A stretch of 64,000 nt of DNA. It comes from Amylibacter sp. SFDW26 (lineage in GTDB: Bacteria > Pseudomonadota > Alphaproteobacteria > Rhodobacterales > Rhodobacteraceae). The translations under genes and the position numbers were made by a program. Positions 18,106 to 28,793 of the stretch are shown piece after piece; within the stretch, counting starts at the first letter, position 1, and each line of letters opens with the position of its first letter. Location of the stretch: positions 638,047 to 702,046 of the forward strand of contig NZ_WEIC01000001.1 of NCBI RefSeq assembly GCF_009184395.1, given 5' to 3'. The notes under the pieces are model-generated. The model was not told where the DNA came from, did no database searches, and saw only the letters and a list, made by a program, of their open reading frames with translations.

Positions 18106-18945
18106 TTAGCTAAACATCTGACTTAAAGTACAAAACTCTTCGACAGAAAGCTGTTCTGCACGTTCTGTGGGTTTTATGCCTGCTGCATTGATCCGATCTT
18201 CAATATCTGGTGCAAGGGATTTTAAACTGGCACGTAACATCTTACGCCTTTGATTAAACGCGGTTGCAACAACGCGTTCTAATACTTTGGCATCGCAGTT
18301 AAATTTCGGTTGATCGCATTTCGTAATGTGAACAACAGCCGAAGACACCTTTGGTGCAGGTGTAAAAGCCTGAGGAGGTAAGTCCATTACGATTTTCGCA
18401 TCAGAACGCCATTGTGACAAGATCGACAGGCGCCCATATGCTTTGCTGCCTGGTTGAGCGACAATGCGGTGGGCAACCTCTCTTTGGAACATCAAAGTTA
18501 AGCTGTCCCAGAACGGGGGCCATTCTTTTGGCGTTAGCCAGCGCACAAGTAATTCAGTACCAACATTATAGGGCAGGTTGGCCACGATTTTGATTGGACC
18601 TTCAAAATGCTCATGCGGATTCACTGCAAGTGCATCACCTGATATAACTTTTAAACGTCCATCATAGTGCTCTGAAATTTCTGCAAGCGCGGGTAGACAA
18701 CGTTCATCACGTTCAATAGCAACGACACGACGTGCACCTTCATAAAGCAAGGCACGTGTCAGTCCACCTGGGCCTGGACCAACTTCTAAAACGTCACAAT
18801 TCGACAAATCGCCTGCCTGACGTGCGATCTTACCTGTCAGGTTTAAGTCCAAAAGGAAGTTTTGTCCTAGTGATTTTTGCGCACGCAATTCATGTGTCGA
18901 GATTACATCACGTAAGGGGGGCAATCCATCAGCTGATGTTGTCAT
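18106..18945 (-). CDS. rsmA: 16S rRNA (adenine(1518)-N6/adenine(1519)-N6)-dimethyltransferase
   Basis: 279 aa with [20 protein letters not shown] at the N-terminus, SAM site [16 protein letters not shown], and the catalytic [14 protein letters not shown] motif. The open frame extends to 18993. ATG at 18945 ([10 protein letters not shown]) is the conserved family start, and its 17-bp overlap with pdxA fits this operon. Last gene of the lptF-lptG-lptD-surA-pdxA-rsmA unit. Confidence 0.95.
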   Translation of the reverse strand: MTTSADGLPPLRDVISTHELRAQKSLGQNFLLDLNLTGKIARQAGDLSNCDVLEVGPGPGGLTRALLYEGARRVVAIERDERCLPALAEISEHYDGRLKVISGDALAVNPHEHFEGPIKIVANLPYNVGTELLVRWLTPKEWPPFWDSLTLMFQREVAHRIVAQPGSKAYGRLSILSQWRSDAKIVMDLPPQAFTPAPKVSSAVVHITKCDQPKFNCDAKVLERVVATAFNQRRKMLRASLKSLAPDIEDRINAAGIKPTERAEQLSVEEFCTLSQMFS

Positions 18946-19921
18946 AATTCGCTCTATTCTGCGCCATTTGATGAGCTTGTATAATAGCTTCAATCAGGCT
19001 TGTTGCATCTGCAGTACCTTTGCCTGCAATATCGAAAGCAGTGCCATGATCAGGGGAGGTGCGTATGAATGGCAGCCCAAGTGTTGTGTTTACGCCTGCA
19101 GAAAAGTTCAATGTCTTCAATGGTATCAAAGCTTGATCATGATACATACACACGGCTGTATCATATTTTTCGCGAGCTTGTGGATGAAACATTGTGTCCG
19201 CTGGCAATGGTCCAATGAGTATGATGTCCTCTTGACGTAACTCTTCTAAAAGTGGTGTGATACGGTCCATTTCTTCAGTCCCCATTGTACCACCTTCACC
19301 TGCATGTGGGTTTAAACCTGCCACTGCAATTCTTGGTTTGGCGAGCCCAAAATCACGTTTTAATGCATATTCGGTAATTCGAATAGTATCTGCAATTAGC
19401 CTGTCAGTCAGGGCGTTAGGAACCTCAGAAAGCGCAATATGAATAGTCACTGGAACTGCACGTAATTCTGGAGCAGTTAACATCATTACTGATGTTGGAA
19501 CGTTTCCTAAGTGTGCAAGGAATTCTGTATGCCCAGGATAAGGAAATGCTGCGCCATCTTTTAAGACTTTTTTGTTTATGGGGTTTGTACATACGGCAGC
19601 AGCTTGGCCAGATTTTGTGAAACCAACAGCCATTTCGATTGACTTAATAACCGCATGGGCATTCCCTGGTTGTTCTTTTCCCAGATTTGGGGGTTCGGCA
19701 AAAGGGATGTGTAAAACTGGCAAAGATGAGGGGCAGACGTTTATTGCATCTGCTGGTGTATCTATAATTGTCGTTGGTATATTTGTTACTGCCTGTACAT
19801 GGTTATGATCTGCAATCAAAAAGAAAGGTGCTTTATCTTTCAGCACCTTCCAAGCTAGCCCAGTAATTTCCAAGCCAATACCACTGGGATCACCAGATGT
19901 TAAGGCAACGGGTTGTTTCAT
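18929..19921 (-). CDS. pdxA: 4-Hydroxythreonine-4-phosphate dehydrogenase
   Basis: 330-aa metal- and NAD-dependent enzyme of pyridoxal phosphate synthesis. Start [15 protein letters not shown] (5-19). Metal-binding His residues lie in [22 protein letters not shown] and [22 protein letters not shown] is near the end. ATGA overlap with surA. Full length. Confidence 0.96.
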   Translation of the reverse strand: MKQPVALTSGDPSGIGLEITGLAWKVLKDKAPFFLIADHNHVQAVTNIPTTIIDTPADAINVCPSSLPVLHIPFAEPPNLGKEQPGNAHAVIKSIEMAVGFTKSGQAAAVCTNPINKKVLKDGAAFPYPGHTEFLAHLGNVPTSVMMLTAPELRAVPVTIHIALSEVPNALTDRLIADTIRITEYALKRDFGLAKPRIAVAGLNPHAGEGGTMGTEEMDRITPLLEELRQEDIILIGPLPADTMFHPQAREKYDTAVCMYHDQALIPLKTLNFSAGVNTTLGLPFIRTSPDHGTAFDIAGKGTADATSLIEAIIQAHQMAQNRANYDNIS

Positions 19922-21129
19922 CTTTCTATAATCGTAGCATCACTGCGTAATTCTTGCAGATATCCATCGCCAAAGCTGCCAACACGCTGGCTAAACAATG
20001 CATTGCGAATATTTTCGCGCGCTCCTTCTGGAATATCTTTGGCGCGGTTACAAAGCATTAAAACATTCACGTTTCCAGTTTCTGTAATGAAATAAGTTGC
20101 TTCGTTTTTGTCCAAACGTGCCAACTCTGCGCCAATGCGTGCAGGAATTTCTGGTGCCGTAAATGTATAGCTAGTGATTGCGCCTTCGCCAAAACCTGCT
20201 GCGTTTGATTGCATATCAAGACAAGTATCGCCTGCGTTTATAAGTTTCGTTGCTTCTGCAATTTGACCAGATTGTGCACCTTTATTTTTTGGTATCGCAA
20301 CCTGCATGTAACTTACGGCTAATACTTGTTCACTTGCTGATTTTGCTTCACGTATTCCACGGAGTTGGTACAGAGCAATTGCGCTACCAATACTAACGGG
20401 AGCAGTCATTTGACCAGGCTGCAACTGAGAGATGCGCGCGGCGACTTGCGGTGGTAAATTTCCAAGTGGAACCCAGCCAACATTGCCACCATTACTTGCA
20501 GTAGGGGATTTAGAATGTTTACGTGCGGCAGCAGTAAAATCTTGTTCATTCTTTATGGTTTCTGACAAACGGTCTGCCAAAGCACGTGTTGGGCCATCTC
20601 CACGTTCTGCAAACGGCAGAATAATCTCTGCAACATTAACGGTTTTTGGGAAATCGATTGCTGTGTCACCTAAGCGTGCATCAATCTCTTCATCCGCTAT
20701 GTTTACTTTGGATGCAAAGCGAGACCCAATTACATTTCGCCAAGCTATGCCAGCACGCACGAATGATGCAAATGTCTCGCGTTCAACGCCACGTTGACGC
20801 AAATATTGTAATAACTGTTCTGCAGTAAAGTTCCCACGCGCAGCGAATTCATCCATACCAGCTAAAACATCTTCTTCATTAGTTGTGATGCCTGCATCTT
20901 TTGCAGCTTGCATACGTAAGCGATCTTCTATCAGCTGAGTCCTCGCTTGCTCAGGAACATCAATCTGAGAGCCAAAAGCACGCAGCATTGCAATGCGCTG
21001 ATTTAACTCAAACTGCGTTACAACGCTTTCATTGACCTGTAATATAGGGGAATAGATGCCTGCAAGGGTTGGAGATGTGAAGGCAAAGCCTGCTAACATT
21101 CCACAAATTAAAAAAGACGTTTTTTTCAT
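19918..21129 (-). CDS. surA: SurA-like periplasmic chaperone / peptidyl-prolyl isomerase
   Basis: 403 aa from the preferred start. Signal peptide MKKTSFLICGMLAGFAFTSP, N-terminal SurA_N domain (VNESVVTQFELNQRIAML; IEDRLRMQAAKDAGI) and one parvulin-like domain (about 165-275, including GGNVGWVPLGNLPP). ATG at 21129 is chosen over an ATG ten codons upstream because AGGTGA lies 8 nt before it and the signal peptide then begins normally. It assists folding of outer-membrane proteins, including the LptD encoded just upstream. Confidence 0.9.
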   Translation of the reverse strand: MKKTSFLICGMLAGFAFTSPTLAGIYSPILQVNESVVTQFELNQRIAMLRAFGSQIDVPEQARTQLIEDRLRMQAAKDAGITTNEEDVLAGMDEFAARGNFTAEQLLQYLRQRGVERETFASFVRAGIAWRNVIGSRFASKVNIADEEIDARLGDTAIDFPKTVNVAEIILPFAERGDGPTRALADRLSETIKNEQDFTAAARKHSKSPTASNGGNVGWVPLGNLPPQVAARISQLQPGQMTAPVSIGSAIALYQLRGIREAKSASEQVLAVSYMQVAIPKNKGAQSGQIAEATKLINAGDTCLDMQSNAAGFGEGAITSYTFTAPEIPARIGAELARLDKNEATYFITETGNVNVLMLCNRAKDIPEGARENIRNALFSQRVGSFGDGYLQELRSDATIIER

Positions 21130-21146
21130 TCTATCACCTGTATTCT

Positions 21147-23291
21147 TTATAGAGCGCAACTGTGACGGCGACGTTTCGCCCGCGCTTTATTCCCTATGCC
21201 AACCAATGAGACGGTTAAACCCAATTCTTTTGTTGGTGTTATTGTACCAGAGGCAGCGTATTGAAGCGAGAGTGAAAGGTCTACTTTCACACATTCATTT
21301 TCATACACGACACCAAATTCACCTTCAATTGCGCTATCTGTCACGAAGTCGTGACGCCATTCAGCTAAATATGTCCAATTGTCATTTGGAGTGTAATCTA
21401 ATTTTAATGTTGCTTCTCGTCGTCTATCGCTGGCACCCGCAACGACATCCTCTTCAAGTTGAAGATAATTAATGCTTGTTTCAAGGTCTTTATATATATA
21501 GCTAAGATCGGTTTCATTTTTTGATATCTCGAACTCGCTGCTAAAAAGTGTACGATTTGTTAACGTGATTTTATTTGGGAAACTCAGTGATACTGCACCA
21601 ACCCAATCGGAATTTTGCCCAGAAAGCCCAGTTGCATTTGAAAATTGCCCGAGATCTTGTTCGCGAAAAATGCGTCCAACTGTGCTGCTAATATTCCAAC
21701 CCGTTGGATCATAGCGCGTATAATTTACGCCTACATTTGCACGTAAGCCAAGTTCTTGTTGGTCAAAGCCAGGAAATCGGTTTGTAGAGAATAAATTTGT
21801 TTCTTCAAATTCAACCTGAACGCTATCTTCATTTGGCGCAGCAGTTTGAAAATCCTCATTCCAAACAATCTGGGCTATTGGTTCAATTACATGAACTGCT
21901 GATGCTGTTGCTTTTGACAGTGGTAGACGAATTTCGGCAGAAAGAGTGGGGGTTACGCGAGATATTGAATCATCTGTAAATCCTGTGAAATTGTTCAATG
22001 AATAATATTCTGCATCAACCTCACCGCGCGCGCCAAATAGAATACCGTTTTTCAGACTCCATTCGCGCTGCCAATCTAATCCACCACCAATACGCGTAAA
22101 GCGATTACCGCCTGATCTGAACAGAGTTGTTGAATTTGCCTCAAGTGCAAGCTTTCCGCCAATAAAGGGCGTTTCGCGGATATTACGCCAATAGACTTCT
22201 GGTAGAACCAATGGGATTTGAGCGTCGATTTCATTTGTGCGTAAACTTTGGATACTTGCTGTACTAACATTAAAAAAACTGTTGGTTGTATTACGTTCTA
22301 AGTATAGCTCAGACACCAATCTATCTTGGGCTGTAACTGAATCTTCGTCTTCAAAGCCATATTGTGCGCGGTATGTTCGATCTGAAGCAACATCAATGTT
22401 AAAGCCCCAATCAAAATTGTTGGGTAAACGAAAACGCCCTTCGCCTTTTAACGATGATCTAAATGGGTTGTTATCAAGACCATCAACCAGCAAAATTGAA
22501 CCGTCCAATGTATAGCTTCCGTTTCGTGTTTCTCGGCGATATTCAACTTCGGTCACGAAGCTGCCAACTGTAGCGAAGAATGCTGTAACTGTTGCATCTG
22601 AATGATCATCAATGGCGAAGAAATATGGAATTTTCCCACCGAATTGCAAAAGATCAGATGTAAAGAAAGACGGGACTAAAAGACCTGATGCGCGATCTAC
22701 TGTGGGATCAGGTAAACGTAAGTTTGGTGCATAAAGTACCGGTACCCCAAGAAATTCCAACTTTGCATGTTCAAAATAAAGCTGTTTTTCTAACTCGTCA
22801 TGGATAACGCGGTTCGACCGTATCTGCCAGAATGGAATAGGGTTTGATTTACAAATATAACATGTACTAGCGACCACTCGGTCTAAAACTTTAAAGCGAT
22901 TATCTTTGTATTGAGCTTGGTCTGCGGCCAACTGAAATTGGTCGGCAATTAATATACGTGCACCCTTGATGATATTATTGGCTAAATCTGCCGATAGATC
23001 TGCATCAGTACCCGTTAATATACTGCCGTCAGGATTTGTGATTGTAAAACCACCTGGGATCGTAAGCCGCCCCGTTGCTTCGTTAAACAAAACAGTTTTT
23101 GCTGATAATACTTGTCCTTCAGAAACAATACGTACGTTACCTGTAGCGCTTAGTACTTTTGCTCGGGCGTTATAATCAACAGAATCGGCTAGCAATCCCA
23201 CTGGATTATTTGCTTGGGCCAAGGCAGCTGTAGATGTGGAGTTTAATAATAATGCAACCAGCAAGGCGCTTGATAATCTTTTCAAGGTCAT
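21147..23291 (-). CDS. lptD: LPS-assembly protein LptD (outer membrane)
   Basis: 714 aa from ATG 23291. Signal peptide MTLKRLSSALLVALLLNS...ALAQA, N-terminal OstA/jellyroll region (YNARAKVLSATGNVRIVSEG, then TGTDADLSADLANNIIKGA), and the large beta-barrel domain with alternating aromatic strands to the C-terminus. Cysteines occur in STCYICKS. The frame is open upstream to 23363, but that would overlap lptG and bury the signal peptide. LptD inserts LPS into the outer leaflet with LptE. Confidence 0.93.
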   Translation of the reverse strand: MTLKRLSSALLVALLLNSTSTAALAQANNPVGLLADSVDYNARAKVLSATGNVRIVSEGQVLSAKTVLFNEATGRLTIPGGFTITNPDGSILTGTDADLSADLANNIIKGARILIADQFQLAADQAQYKDNRFKVLDRVVASTCYICKSNPIPFWQIRSNRVIHDELEKQLYFEHAKLEFLGVPVLYAPNLRLPDPTVDRASGLLVPSFFTSDLLQFGGKIPYFFAIDDHSDATVTAFFATVGSFVTEVEYRRETRNGSYTLDGSILLVDGLDNNPFRSSLKGEGRFRLPNNFDWGFNIDVASDRTYRAQYGFEDEDSVTAQDRLVSELYLERNTTNSFFNVSTASIQSLRTNEIDAQIPLVLPEVYWRNIRETPFIGGKLALEANSTTLFRSGGNRFTRIGGGLDWQREWSLKNGILFGARGEVDAEYYSLNNFTGFTDDSISRVTPTLSAEIRLPLSKATASAVHVIEPIAQIVWNEDFQTAAPNEDSVQVEFEETNLFSTNRFPGFDQQELGLRANVGVNYTRYDPTGWNISSTVGRIFREQDLGQFSNATGLSGQNSDWVGAVSLSFPNKITLTNRTLFSSEFEISKNETDLSYIYKDLETSINYLQLEEDVVAGASDRRREATLKLDYTPNDNWTYLAEWRHDFVTDSAIEGEFGVVYENECVKVDLSLSLQYAASGTITPTKELGLTVSLVGIGNKARAKRRRHSCAL

Positions 23292-23296
23292 TGCTG

Positions 23297-24397
23297 TTAT
23301 CCGTCCTCTAAGTGCAAAAATAGTGCGATTGCTGCCAAAAAAGCCGCGATCGGTGGCGCCCATGCTGCAAAGAATATGGGAATCTCTCCAGCCTCTCCTA
23401 GTGTTCTAGCAAGATTTTGCAGAAAATGTAGAGAAAACCCGCATAAAAGAGCCATTAATACAGAAACACCTAAATTACCCAGTCGTGCGTTTTGCAAAGT
23501 AAACACGGCACCGATAATTAACATGGCTGCAAAAAGGATAGGGCGTGCCAATTCCATTTGTAAATGTACACGATGTTGTAAGGTTGAAAACCCAGCTGCA
23601 TCCATTGACCGTACAAATTTTGGTAAATCCCAAATGACGACGGTTTCAGGTTTTTGATACCCTTCCAAAATCTGATCGCTGGTGATTGTTGTAGGAACCC
23701 TGATGACAGATTCTAGTCGCGAACTCGCTTCTGGGTTACCTGTTGTATTTGATAAATCCCAAACTTTTGTACGGATCAAAACCCACTCGTCTTTTGAAAG
23801 TGTCGCAGTTGCTGCTGCGATACGTTTAACAACATTTTTATCCTCATTAAACTCGATCATTGTAACGTCACGAAGGCTGGTGCCATTTTGGTTGGCCTGA
23901 CTTGCTGTAATTACGATGTGACCAGTTTCATTTTTTTGTCTAAGCCAAAACCCATCATCATTCACTACAATTGCTTTAGGCTCTCGCCCTAAATATTTGT
24001 CTTTTAGTGTATCGTAATGCGTCGAAAAAGTAGCAACTAAAGGATTCAGAAATAAGATTGAAACCAATCCAATTAAAAATGCCGTGCTCATTGGAAAGGT
24101 TAATCCTTTGAGGGCCGAAACACCTGCGGCACGTGATACGATGAATTCATTAGAACGCGCTAAACCTACGCAAAAAGTTAAACCTGCCAACATAACTATA
24201 ATTGGCATCGCTTCGCGTATGAAAGATGGTGAACGTGTGCTTGCTAACGCTAATGCTTTTGGAAATGTAATGCCAGAAGATGACAATGCACGGATGTTTT
24301 CCATTGTATCGACAAAGAAAATGAGAAGCCCAATTATCAAGAATACACGGATAAATGCGCTGGCGAATTTTTTTGTAAAATACCAATAAAGCGTCAT
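23297..24397 (-). CDS. lptG: LPS export ABC transporter permease LptG
   Basis: 366 aa, six predicted membrane helices in the LptF/G pattern: three N-terminal (for example SAFIRVFLIIGLLIFFVDTM), a periplasmic beta domain (about 130-270) and three C-terminal helices. The start MTLYWYFTKKFA at 24397 overlaps the lptF stop as ATGA. An ATG five codons earlier is less likely. Works with LptF and LptB2 to extract LPS from the inner membrane; lptB is not in this window. Confidence 0.93.
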   Translation of the reverse strand: MTLYWYFTKKFASAFIRVFLIIGLLIFFVDTMENIRALSSSGITFPKALALASTRSPSFIREAMPIIVMLAGLTFCVGLARSNEFIVSRAAGVSALKGLTFPMSTAFLIGLVSILFLNPLVATFSTHYDTLKDKYLGREPKAIVVNDDGFWLRQKNETGHIVITASQANQNGTSLRDVTMIEFNEDKNVVKRIAAATATLSKDEWVLIRTKVWDLSNTTGNPEASSRLESVIRVPTTITSDQILEGYQKPETVVIWDLPKFVRSMDAAGFSTLQHRVHLQMELARPILFAAMLIIGAVFTLQNARLGNLGVSVLMALLCGFSLHFLQNLARTLGEAGEIPIFFAAWAPPIAAFLAAIALFLHLEDG

Positions 24398-25524
24398 TTC
24401 AATGTCCGCCATTTCTTAAAGATATCAGCCAAAGTAAAGCCATTCCATCCTTTTATCGTCAATACTATCAGAAGCGTTGTTATAAAACAGGACAGGGCTA
24501 ATGGAGAATATAATGTAAAAGAAAGAGAGGGCGTTTTATTCACAAAACTTTCTGCAGCTCCACGCAATGTATTTAAGCTAAATAGAAGTAGAATGGCGAA
24601 TGTAATGCGATAGAAAAAACCGGCGCGACTAAAATTACCTGAAAACAAAACAGCTGCACCTAACAAAGGCATAATTAGAGAAAATAACGCTTTTACTAGT
24701 CGCGATTGCGCCTCGATAGCACTGCTTTGCTCTGCCGCAGGTGCAGAAGCAATCCACCAAGGAAGTTGTGTTGTTATGGTTTCTGCGGCACTTTTTTTCC
24801 TCGGACCTAAGTTCTTTGCGAATTGGGTCAAATCATAGGATAAGCTATCAAATTGCACAACATTTAAAAGCCGGTTTTCTGGATCATAGCGTTGCAAGGC
24901 ACCGTTAATTAAAACCAATTTAGCATTGGTATCATTATCAACAATCCGTCCAGATGGAGCCGAATGTATTGTTTGATTGCCATCCTTTGATGTTTCCCGA
25001 ATTAAGATATCTTTAAGCAAGCCATCTTCTTGGACTTTACCGAAGTAAAACGTTACACCTTTTTTAGGAGAGATAAACGAGCCTTCTTTTACCAATTGCG
25101 ATAGAAATTCTTGTCGAATTTCATACTGACGAGTTTGGAAAGCGCTATTACTAATAGGTGTTATATAGTGAGCTAAGGCTGATACCGACAAAAAACAAAT
25201 CATACCAAAAATAATGAAAGGGCGTGAAAATTGTAGCGGTGTTTGCCCAGCAGCCGTTAATGCAGCATATTCTGATTCTGAGTATAACCGGTTCGTTAGA
25301 AAAACAGCCGCAGCGAATGCAGCAACAGGAAAAACACTTTCGATAACGCGTGGCAGTAGATAGGAACTTAGCTCAATAAAGACCATACCAGGTTGGCCGT
25401 TTTCAATCACAACATCAACAATTTTTAAGGCTTGGTTTAACCATAAAATACCTGCAAAAATCAGTAAAAAGAATAAAAACGGCCCAATGAGCTGCTTTAC
25501 AATATACCGATCAATAAGTTTCAC
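24394..25524 (-). CDS. lptF: LPS export ABC transporter permease LptF
   Basis: 376 aa beginning MKLIDRYIVKQLIGPFLFFL, with the same three-plus-three membrane helix layout and central periplasmic jellyroll as LptG. SRPFIIFGMICFLSVSALA is helix 3. First gene of the operon, divergent from pepA across 143 bp that must contain both promoters. Confidence 0.93.
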   Translation of the reverse strand: MKLIDRYIVKQLIGPFLFFLLIFAGILWLNQALKIVDVVIENGQPGMVFIELSSYLLPRVIESVFPVAAFAAAVFLTNRLYSESEYAALTAAGQTPLQFSRPFIIFGMICFLSVSALAHYITPISNSAFQTRQYEIRQEFLSQLVKEGSFISPKKGVTFYFGKVQEDGLLKDILIRETSKDGNQTIHSAPSGRIVDNDTNAKLVLINGALQRYDPENRLLNVVQFDSLSYDLTQFAKNLGPRKKSAAETITTQLPWWIASAPAAEQSSAIEAQSRLVKALFSLIMPLLGAAVLFSGNFSRAGFFYRITFAILLLFSLNTLRGAAESFVNKTPSLSFTLYSPLALSCFITTLLIVLTIKGWNGFTLADIFKKWRTLK

Positions 25525-25667
25525 GCGGTAATGGCCCTAACCCAAACTAATAAACTCTCAGATTCTTTACAGGATTTTATTCCTTAACAACAGTCCATAG
25601 TGGTCAATTGCTCTGAATCACGTTAGGTCTTGAGGAAATCAAGAAAAAGCAATTACAGGAGCCCGCT

Positions 25668-27137
25668 ATGAATGCCCCAATGACCCCGAAATTTGTTGAA
25701 ACTGATCTGGATAGTATCTCTGACTTTGATGGTAAAGTTGCTGTCTTTATGTCACCAACTGGGCAAATTGGCTTGCCAGCGCGCCGTGTGAATAAACTGA
25801 TGAAACGTAGCTTAATACGTTTATCTGAAAGTAAAACCTTTGATGATATGCCAAATGCAGGTTGTCATGTTATGTCTATGCCAAATGGTATGGCTGCAAG
25901 CGCTGTTATTGTTATTAAAATGCCAAAGCGTGTGACAATTGATGATGCGCGTGCAGCTGGTGCAAGTCTGGCAAAAATAGCTGCAGGCGATGACGTATTG
26001 CTACTGACTGGAACGGGAAAGCGTGCATCTGAGATCGCATTTGCTTTCACGCTTCGCCAATATGAATTCCATGATCATAAAACATCTGATGCAATAGGCG
26101 CAGGGCAATTGACAGTTATGGCCAATGATGCTGCAGAAGCGGAAACAGATTATGCAGATAAAGGTGCTATTGCTGAAGGTGTATTTTTCACGCGGGATTT
26201 AGTCAATGAACCTGCTAATATCCTGACAACGAAAGAATTTGCAAAACGTTTGCACGATTTAGAAGCTCATGGCCTTAAAGTGAAAACTTTGGAAGAGGCG
26301 GATATGGAAAAATTGGGCATGCATTCGCTTTTGGGCGTAGGTCAAGGCTCTGAAAGCCCATCTAAGATTGTCATCATGGAATGGAATGGCGGTGGTGATG
26401 AGCAACCATTCGCGCTTGTCGGTAAAGGTGTCGTTTTTGACACGGGTGGCATCTCTTTAAAACCAGCTGGCGGCATGGAAGATATGACCATGGATATGGG
26501 CGGCGCTGGTGTTGTGGCTGGTGTGATGAAAACATTGGCAATGCGTAAAGCCAAAGCCAATGTTGTGGGTTTGGTTGGCCTTGTCGAAAACATGCCTGAC
26601 GCCAATGCACAACGTCCTGGGGATGTTGTGAAATCTATGAAAGGTGACACGATTGAGGTTATCAATACAGATGCCGAAGGTCGCTTGGTATTGGCTGATG
26701 TTCTTTGGTATGCACAAGAAACGTATAAGCCAACAGGTGTAATTGATTTGGCCACTTTAACGGGCGCAATTATCATTGGTTTGGGGCATGAAAATGCAGG
26801 CGTATTCTCTAACAACGATGAATTATCCCGTAAGTTCTTGAATGCAGCGAATATCGAACGCGAAGGCGCATGGCGCATGCCACTTGGAGATGCTTATGAT
26901 AAGTTAATCAAATCACGCATTGCAGACATCAAGAACGTTGGCGGCCGCGCGGCTGGTTCTATTACAGCGGCACAATTTCTGCAGCGCTTTATCAAAGAAG
27001 ACATGCCGTGGATTCATTTGGACATAGCAGGCGTAGCCTCCGTGAAAACAGAAACTGACTTTGCGCCAAAAGGTGCGACGGGTTGGGGCGTGCGGGCATT
27101 GGACCGTTACATTGCGGATAATCACGAAGCGGAATAA
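25668..27137 (+). CDS. pepA: Leucyl aminopeptidase (M17)
   Basis: 489-aa cytosolic zinc/manganese exopeptidase. The catalytic domain shows VGKGVVFDTGGISLKPAGGM (with metal and catalytic Lys/Asp residues), DMGGAGVVAGVMK and the family signature NTDAEGRL. GAG-rich RBS (CAGGAG) 9 nt upstream. Its stop shares a base with the holC start (TAATG), a pairing seen in many proteobacteria. Confidence 0.96.
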   Translation: MNAPMTPKFVETDLDSISDFDGKVAVFMSPTGQIGLPARRVNKLMKRSLIRLSESKTFDDMPNAGCHVMSMPNGMAASAVIVIKMPKRVTIDDARAAGASLAKIAAGDDVLLLTGTGKRASEIAFAFTLRQYEFHDHKTSDAIGAGQLTVMANDAAEAETDYADKGAIAEGVFFTRDLVNEPANILTTKEFAKRLHDLEAHGLKVKTLEEADMEKLGMHSLLGVGQGSESPSKIVIMEWNGGGDEQPFALVGKGVVFDTGGISLKPAGGMEDMTMDMGGAGVVAGVMKTLAMRKAKANVVGLVGLVENMPDANAQRPGDVVKSMKGDTIEVINTDAEGRLVLADVLWYAQETYKPTGVIDLATLTGAIIIGLGHENAGVFSNNDELSRKFLNAANIEREGAWRMPLGDAYDKLIKSRIADIKNVGGRAAGSITAAQFLQRFIKEDMPWIHLDIAGVASVKTETDFAPKGATGWGVRALDRYIADNHEAE

Positions 27138-27601
27138 TGGCTGAAGTCTTTTTTTATCATTTAACCAGTTCGTTGCTTGAACAAACCTTACCACAATTAC
27201 TGGAGCGCACTCTTCAAAATAAGTGGCGTGTTCTGGTGAAGTCTGGAGATAAGGGGCGCTTAAACTGGATTGATACACAATTGTGGGGCGGTAACTCTCC
27301 ACAATTTTTGCCACATGGTGTTAGTGGCGGTCCACATGATGCGGATCAACCCGTGTTATTATCTGATAGCGGTGAGAATACAAATAAAGCGCAAGCTTTG
27401 ATGTTGGTTTACGGTGCAAAGACAACACCACAAGAAGTTGCTCAATATGAACGCGTCAGTTTGATTTTTAATGGCAACGAGGATGGTCATGTCCAAGATG
27501 CGCGGGCAGATTGGAAAACTCTCACAGATGCTGGAATTGCAGCAAAATACTGGAGCCAAGAGACGGGCCGTTGGCAGATGAAAGCCGAAAAGAATACTTA
27601 A
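27137..27601 (+). CDS. holC: DNA polymerase III subunit chi
   Basis: 154 aa with the HolC pattern EVFFYHLTSSLLEQTLPQLLE at the N-terminus, DTQLWGGNSPQFLPHG in the middle, and a C-terminal EVAQYERVSLIFNGNED. Chi links the clamp loader to SSB. Start follows pepA directly. Convergent 4-bp overlap with the protease gene downstream. Confidence 0.92.
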   Translation: MAEVFFYHLTSSLLEQTLPQLLERTLQNKWRVLVKSGDKGRLNWIDTQLWGGNSPQFLPHGVSGGPHDADQPVLLSDSGENTNKAQALMLVYGAKTTPQEVAQYERVSLIFNGNEDGHVQDARADWKTLTDAGIAAKYWSQETGRWQMKAEKNT

Positions 27602-28179
27602 CGCGTTAACGTCAAAGTATTCCCGCTGATTTTAAATTCTGAAAACTGGTTAATGTAATCCATACCAAGCAAGGATTCAAATAATTCGCCACCATTCACA
27701 GACGCGTGCATATCATAAAACGTGATATCTCCCAATGTGATGTGATTCAACTTAACCGATGCGGTATCAACCACACCGTTTGCTGTATATGCTTGACCAA
27801 GAAAATTAAGGTTCATGACATCAATACCAATATCTTGTGCATCGTCTTTGCTTAGGACAATTGATGTAGCCCCTGTATCAACAACAAACTTTATATCCTG
27901 GCCATTAACAGCCAACGTTGCATAGAAATGCCCATCATTTGCGCGGGATAATGTGATACTGCCTTCGCCATTTTGAACAGCCGCAGATGGAAATACCTGC
28001 GATTGAAATACGTCTTTAAAACCATATGCGATAATTACACCAACAAAAATTAAGCCCCATATCAAGGCTTGCTGTATAGATTGACTGAGAGTTTCGCGAC
28101 GATCATACAGGAACCACCCGCCAACCATTACTAATAAAATTAGCATATAAAATAGGTGAGCTTTATCGTCTACTGTCAT
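27598..28179 (-). CDS. Membrane-anchored retropepsin-like aspartic protease (TIGR02281-type)
   Basis: 193 aa: two N-terminal hydrophobic helices (about 9-24 and 38-54), then a clan-AA aspartic protease domain with the catalytic motif VVDTGATSIVLS (D101-T-G). SLLGMDYINQF near the C-terminus is the second flap-region signature. A single DTG implies an obligate homodimer. The substrate is unknown. Shares a base with the marC stop. Confidence 0.85.
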   Translation of the reverse strand: MTVDDKAHLFYMLILLVMVGGWFLYDRRETLSQSIQQALIWGLIFVGVIIAYGFKDVFQSQVFPSAAVQNGEGSITLSRANDGHFYATLAVNGQDIKFVVDTGATSIVLSKDDAQDIGIDVMNLNFLGQAYTANGVVDTASVKLNHITLGDITFYDMHASVNGGELFESLLGMDYINQFSEFKISGNTLTLTR

Positions 28180-28793
28180 TATAAAACACCCAAACCATGC
28201 ATTCCATCTACTACGAATTGTACGGATAAAGCTGCCAAAAGCATGCCCATTAGGCGAGTGATAACGTTGATACCTGTTTTACCCAACAAGCGCTCCAAAA
28301 TATTGCCCATCAGAAAACCAAGCCCAACCAAGGCAACAACACTGATCATGGCCGCCATGACAACAGCCACCGCTCTTGGAGAGTTTTGCATATCACTTGC
28401 CAAAAGGATCATGGCAGCCATTGCGCCAGGGCCCGCTATTAATGGAGTTGCAAGCGGGAAAACAGAAGGATCATCACTTTGATCCGCTTCTTCGGATTGT
28501 TCTTCACGACGTTGTCCACGTTTATTAAACAGCATTTCGACGGCGATAAGGAATAACAACAAACCGCCAGAAATACGGAAAGCTGGTAATCCTATGCCTA
28601 TAAAATCAAGTAACTTTTCACCAACAAGTCCAAATATTGCAAGAATAACAATTGCAATTAAGCAGGCCCGAATAGCGATACTTGTGCGCTTTGCTACATG
28701 CCCAACTGTTAACGAAATAAACATCGGTAACAGCCCAATCGGGTCAATGACTAAAAAAAGCGTAACAAAGGCTGTAATGTAGAACTCAATCAT
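28179..28793 (-). CDS. MarC-family integral membrane protein
   Basis: 204 aa with about six hydrophobic helices and the MarC pattern FVTLFLVIDPIGLLPMFISL at the N-terminus, PLIAGPGAMAAMILLASD in the middle. Despite the name, the E. coli homolog is not a proven drug transporter; function unknown. ATGA overlap with the ABC-F gene upstream. Confidence 0.88.
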   Translation of the reverse strand: MIEFYITAFVTLFLVIDPIGLLPMFISLTVGHVAKRTSIAIRACLIAIVILAIFGLVGEKLLDFIGIGLPAFRISGGLLLFLIAVEMLFNKRGQRREEQSEEADQSDDPSVFPLATPLIAGPGAMAAMILLASDMQNSPRAVAVVMAAMISVVALVGLGFLMGNILERLLGKTGINVITRLMGMLLAALSVQFVVDGMHGLGVL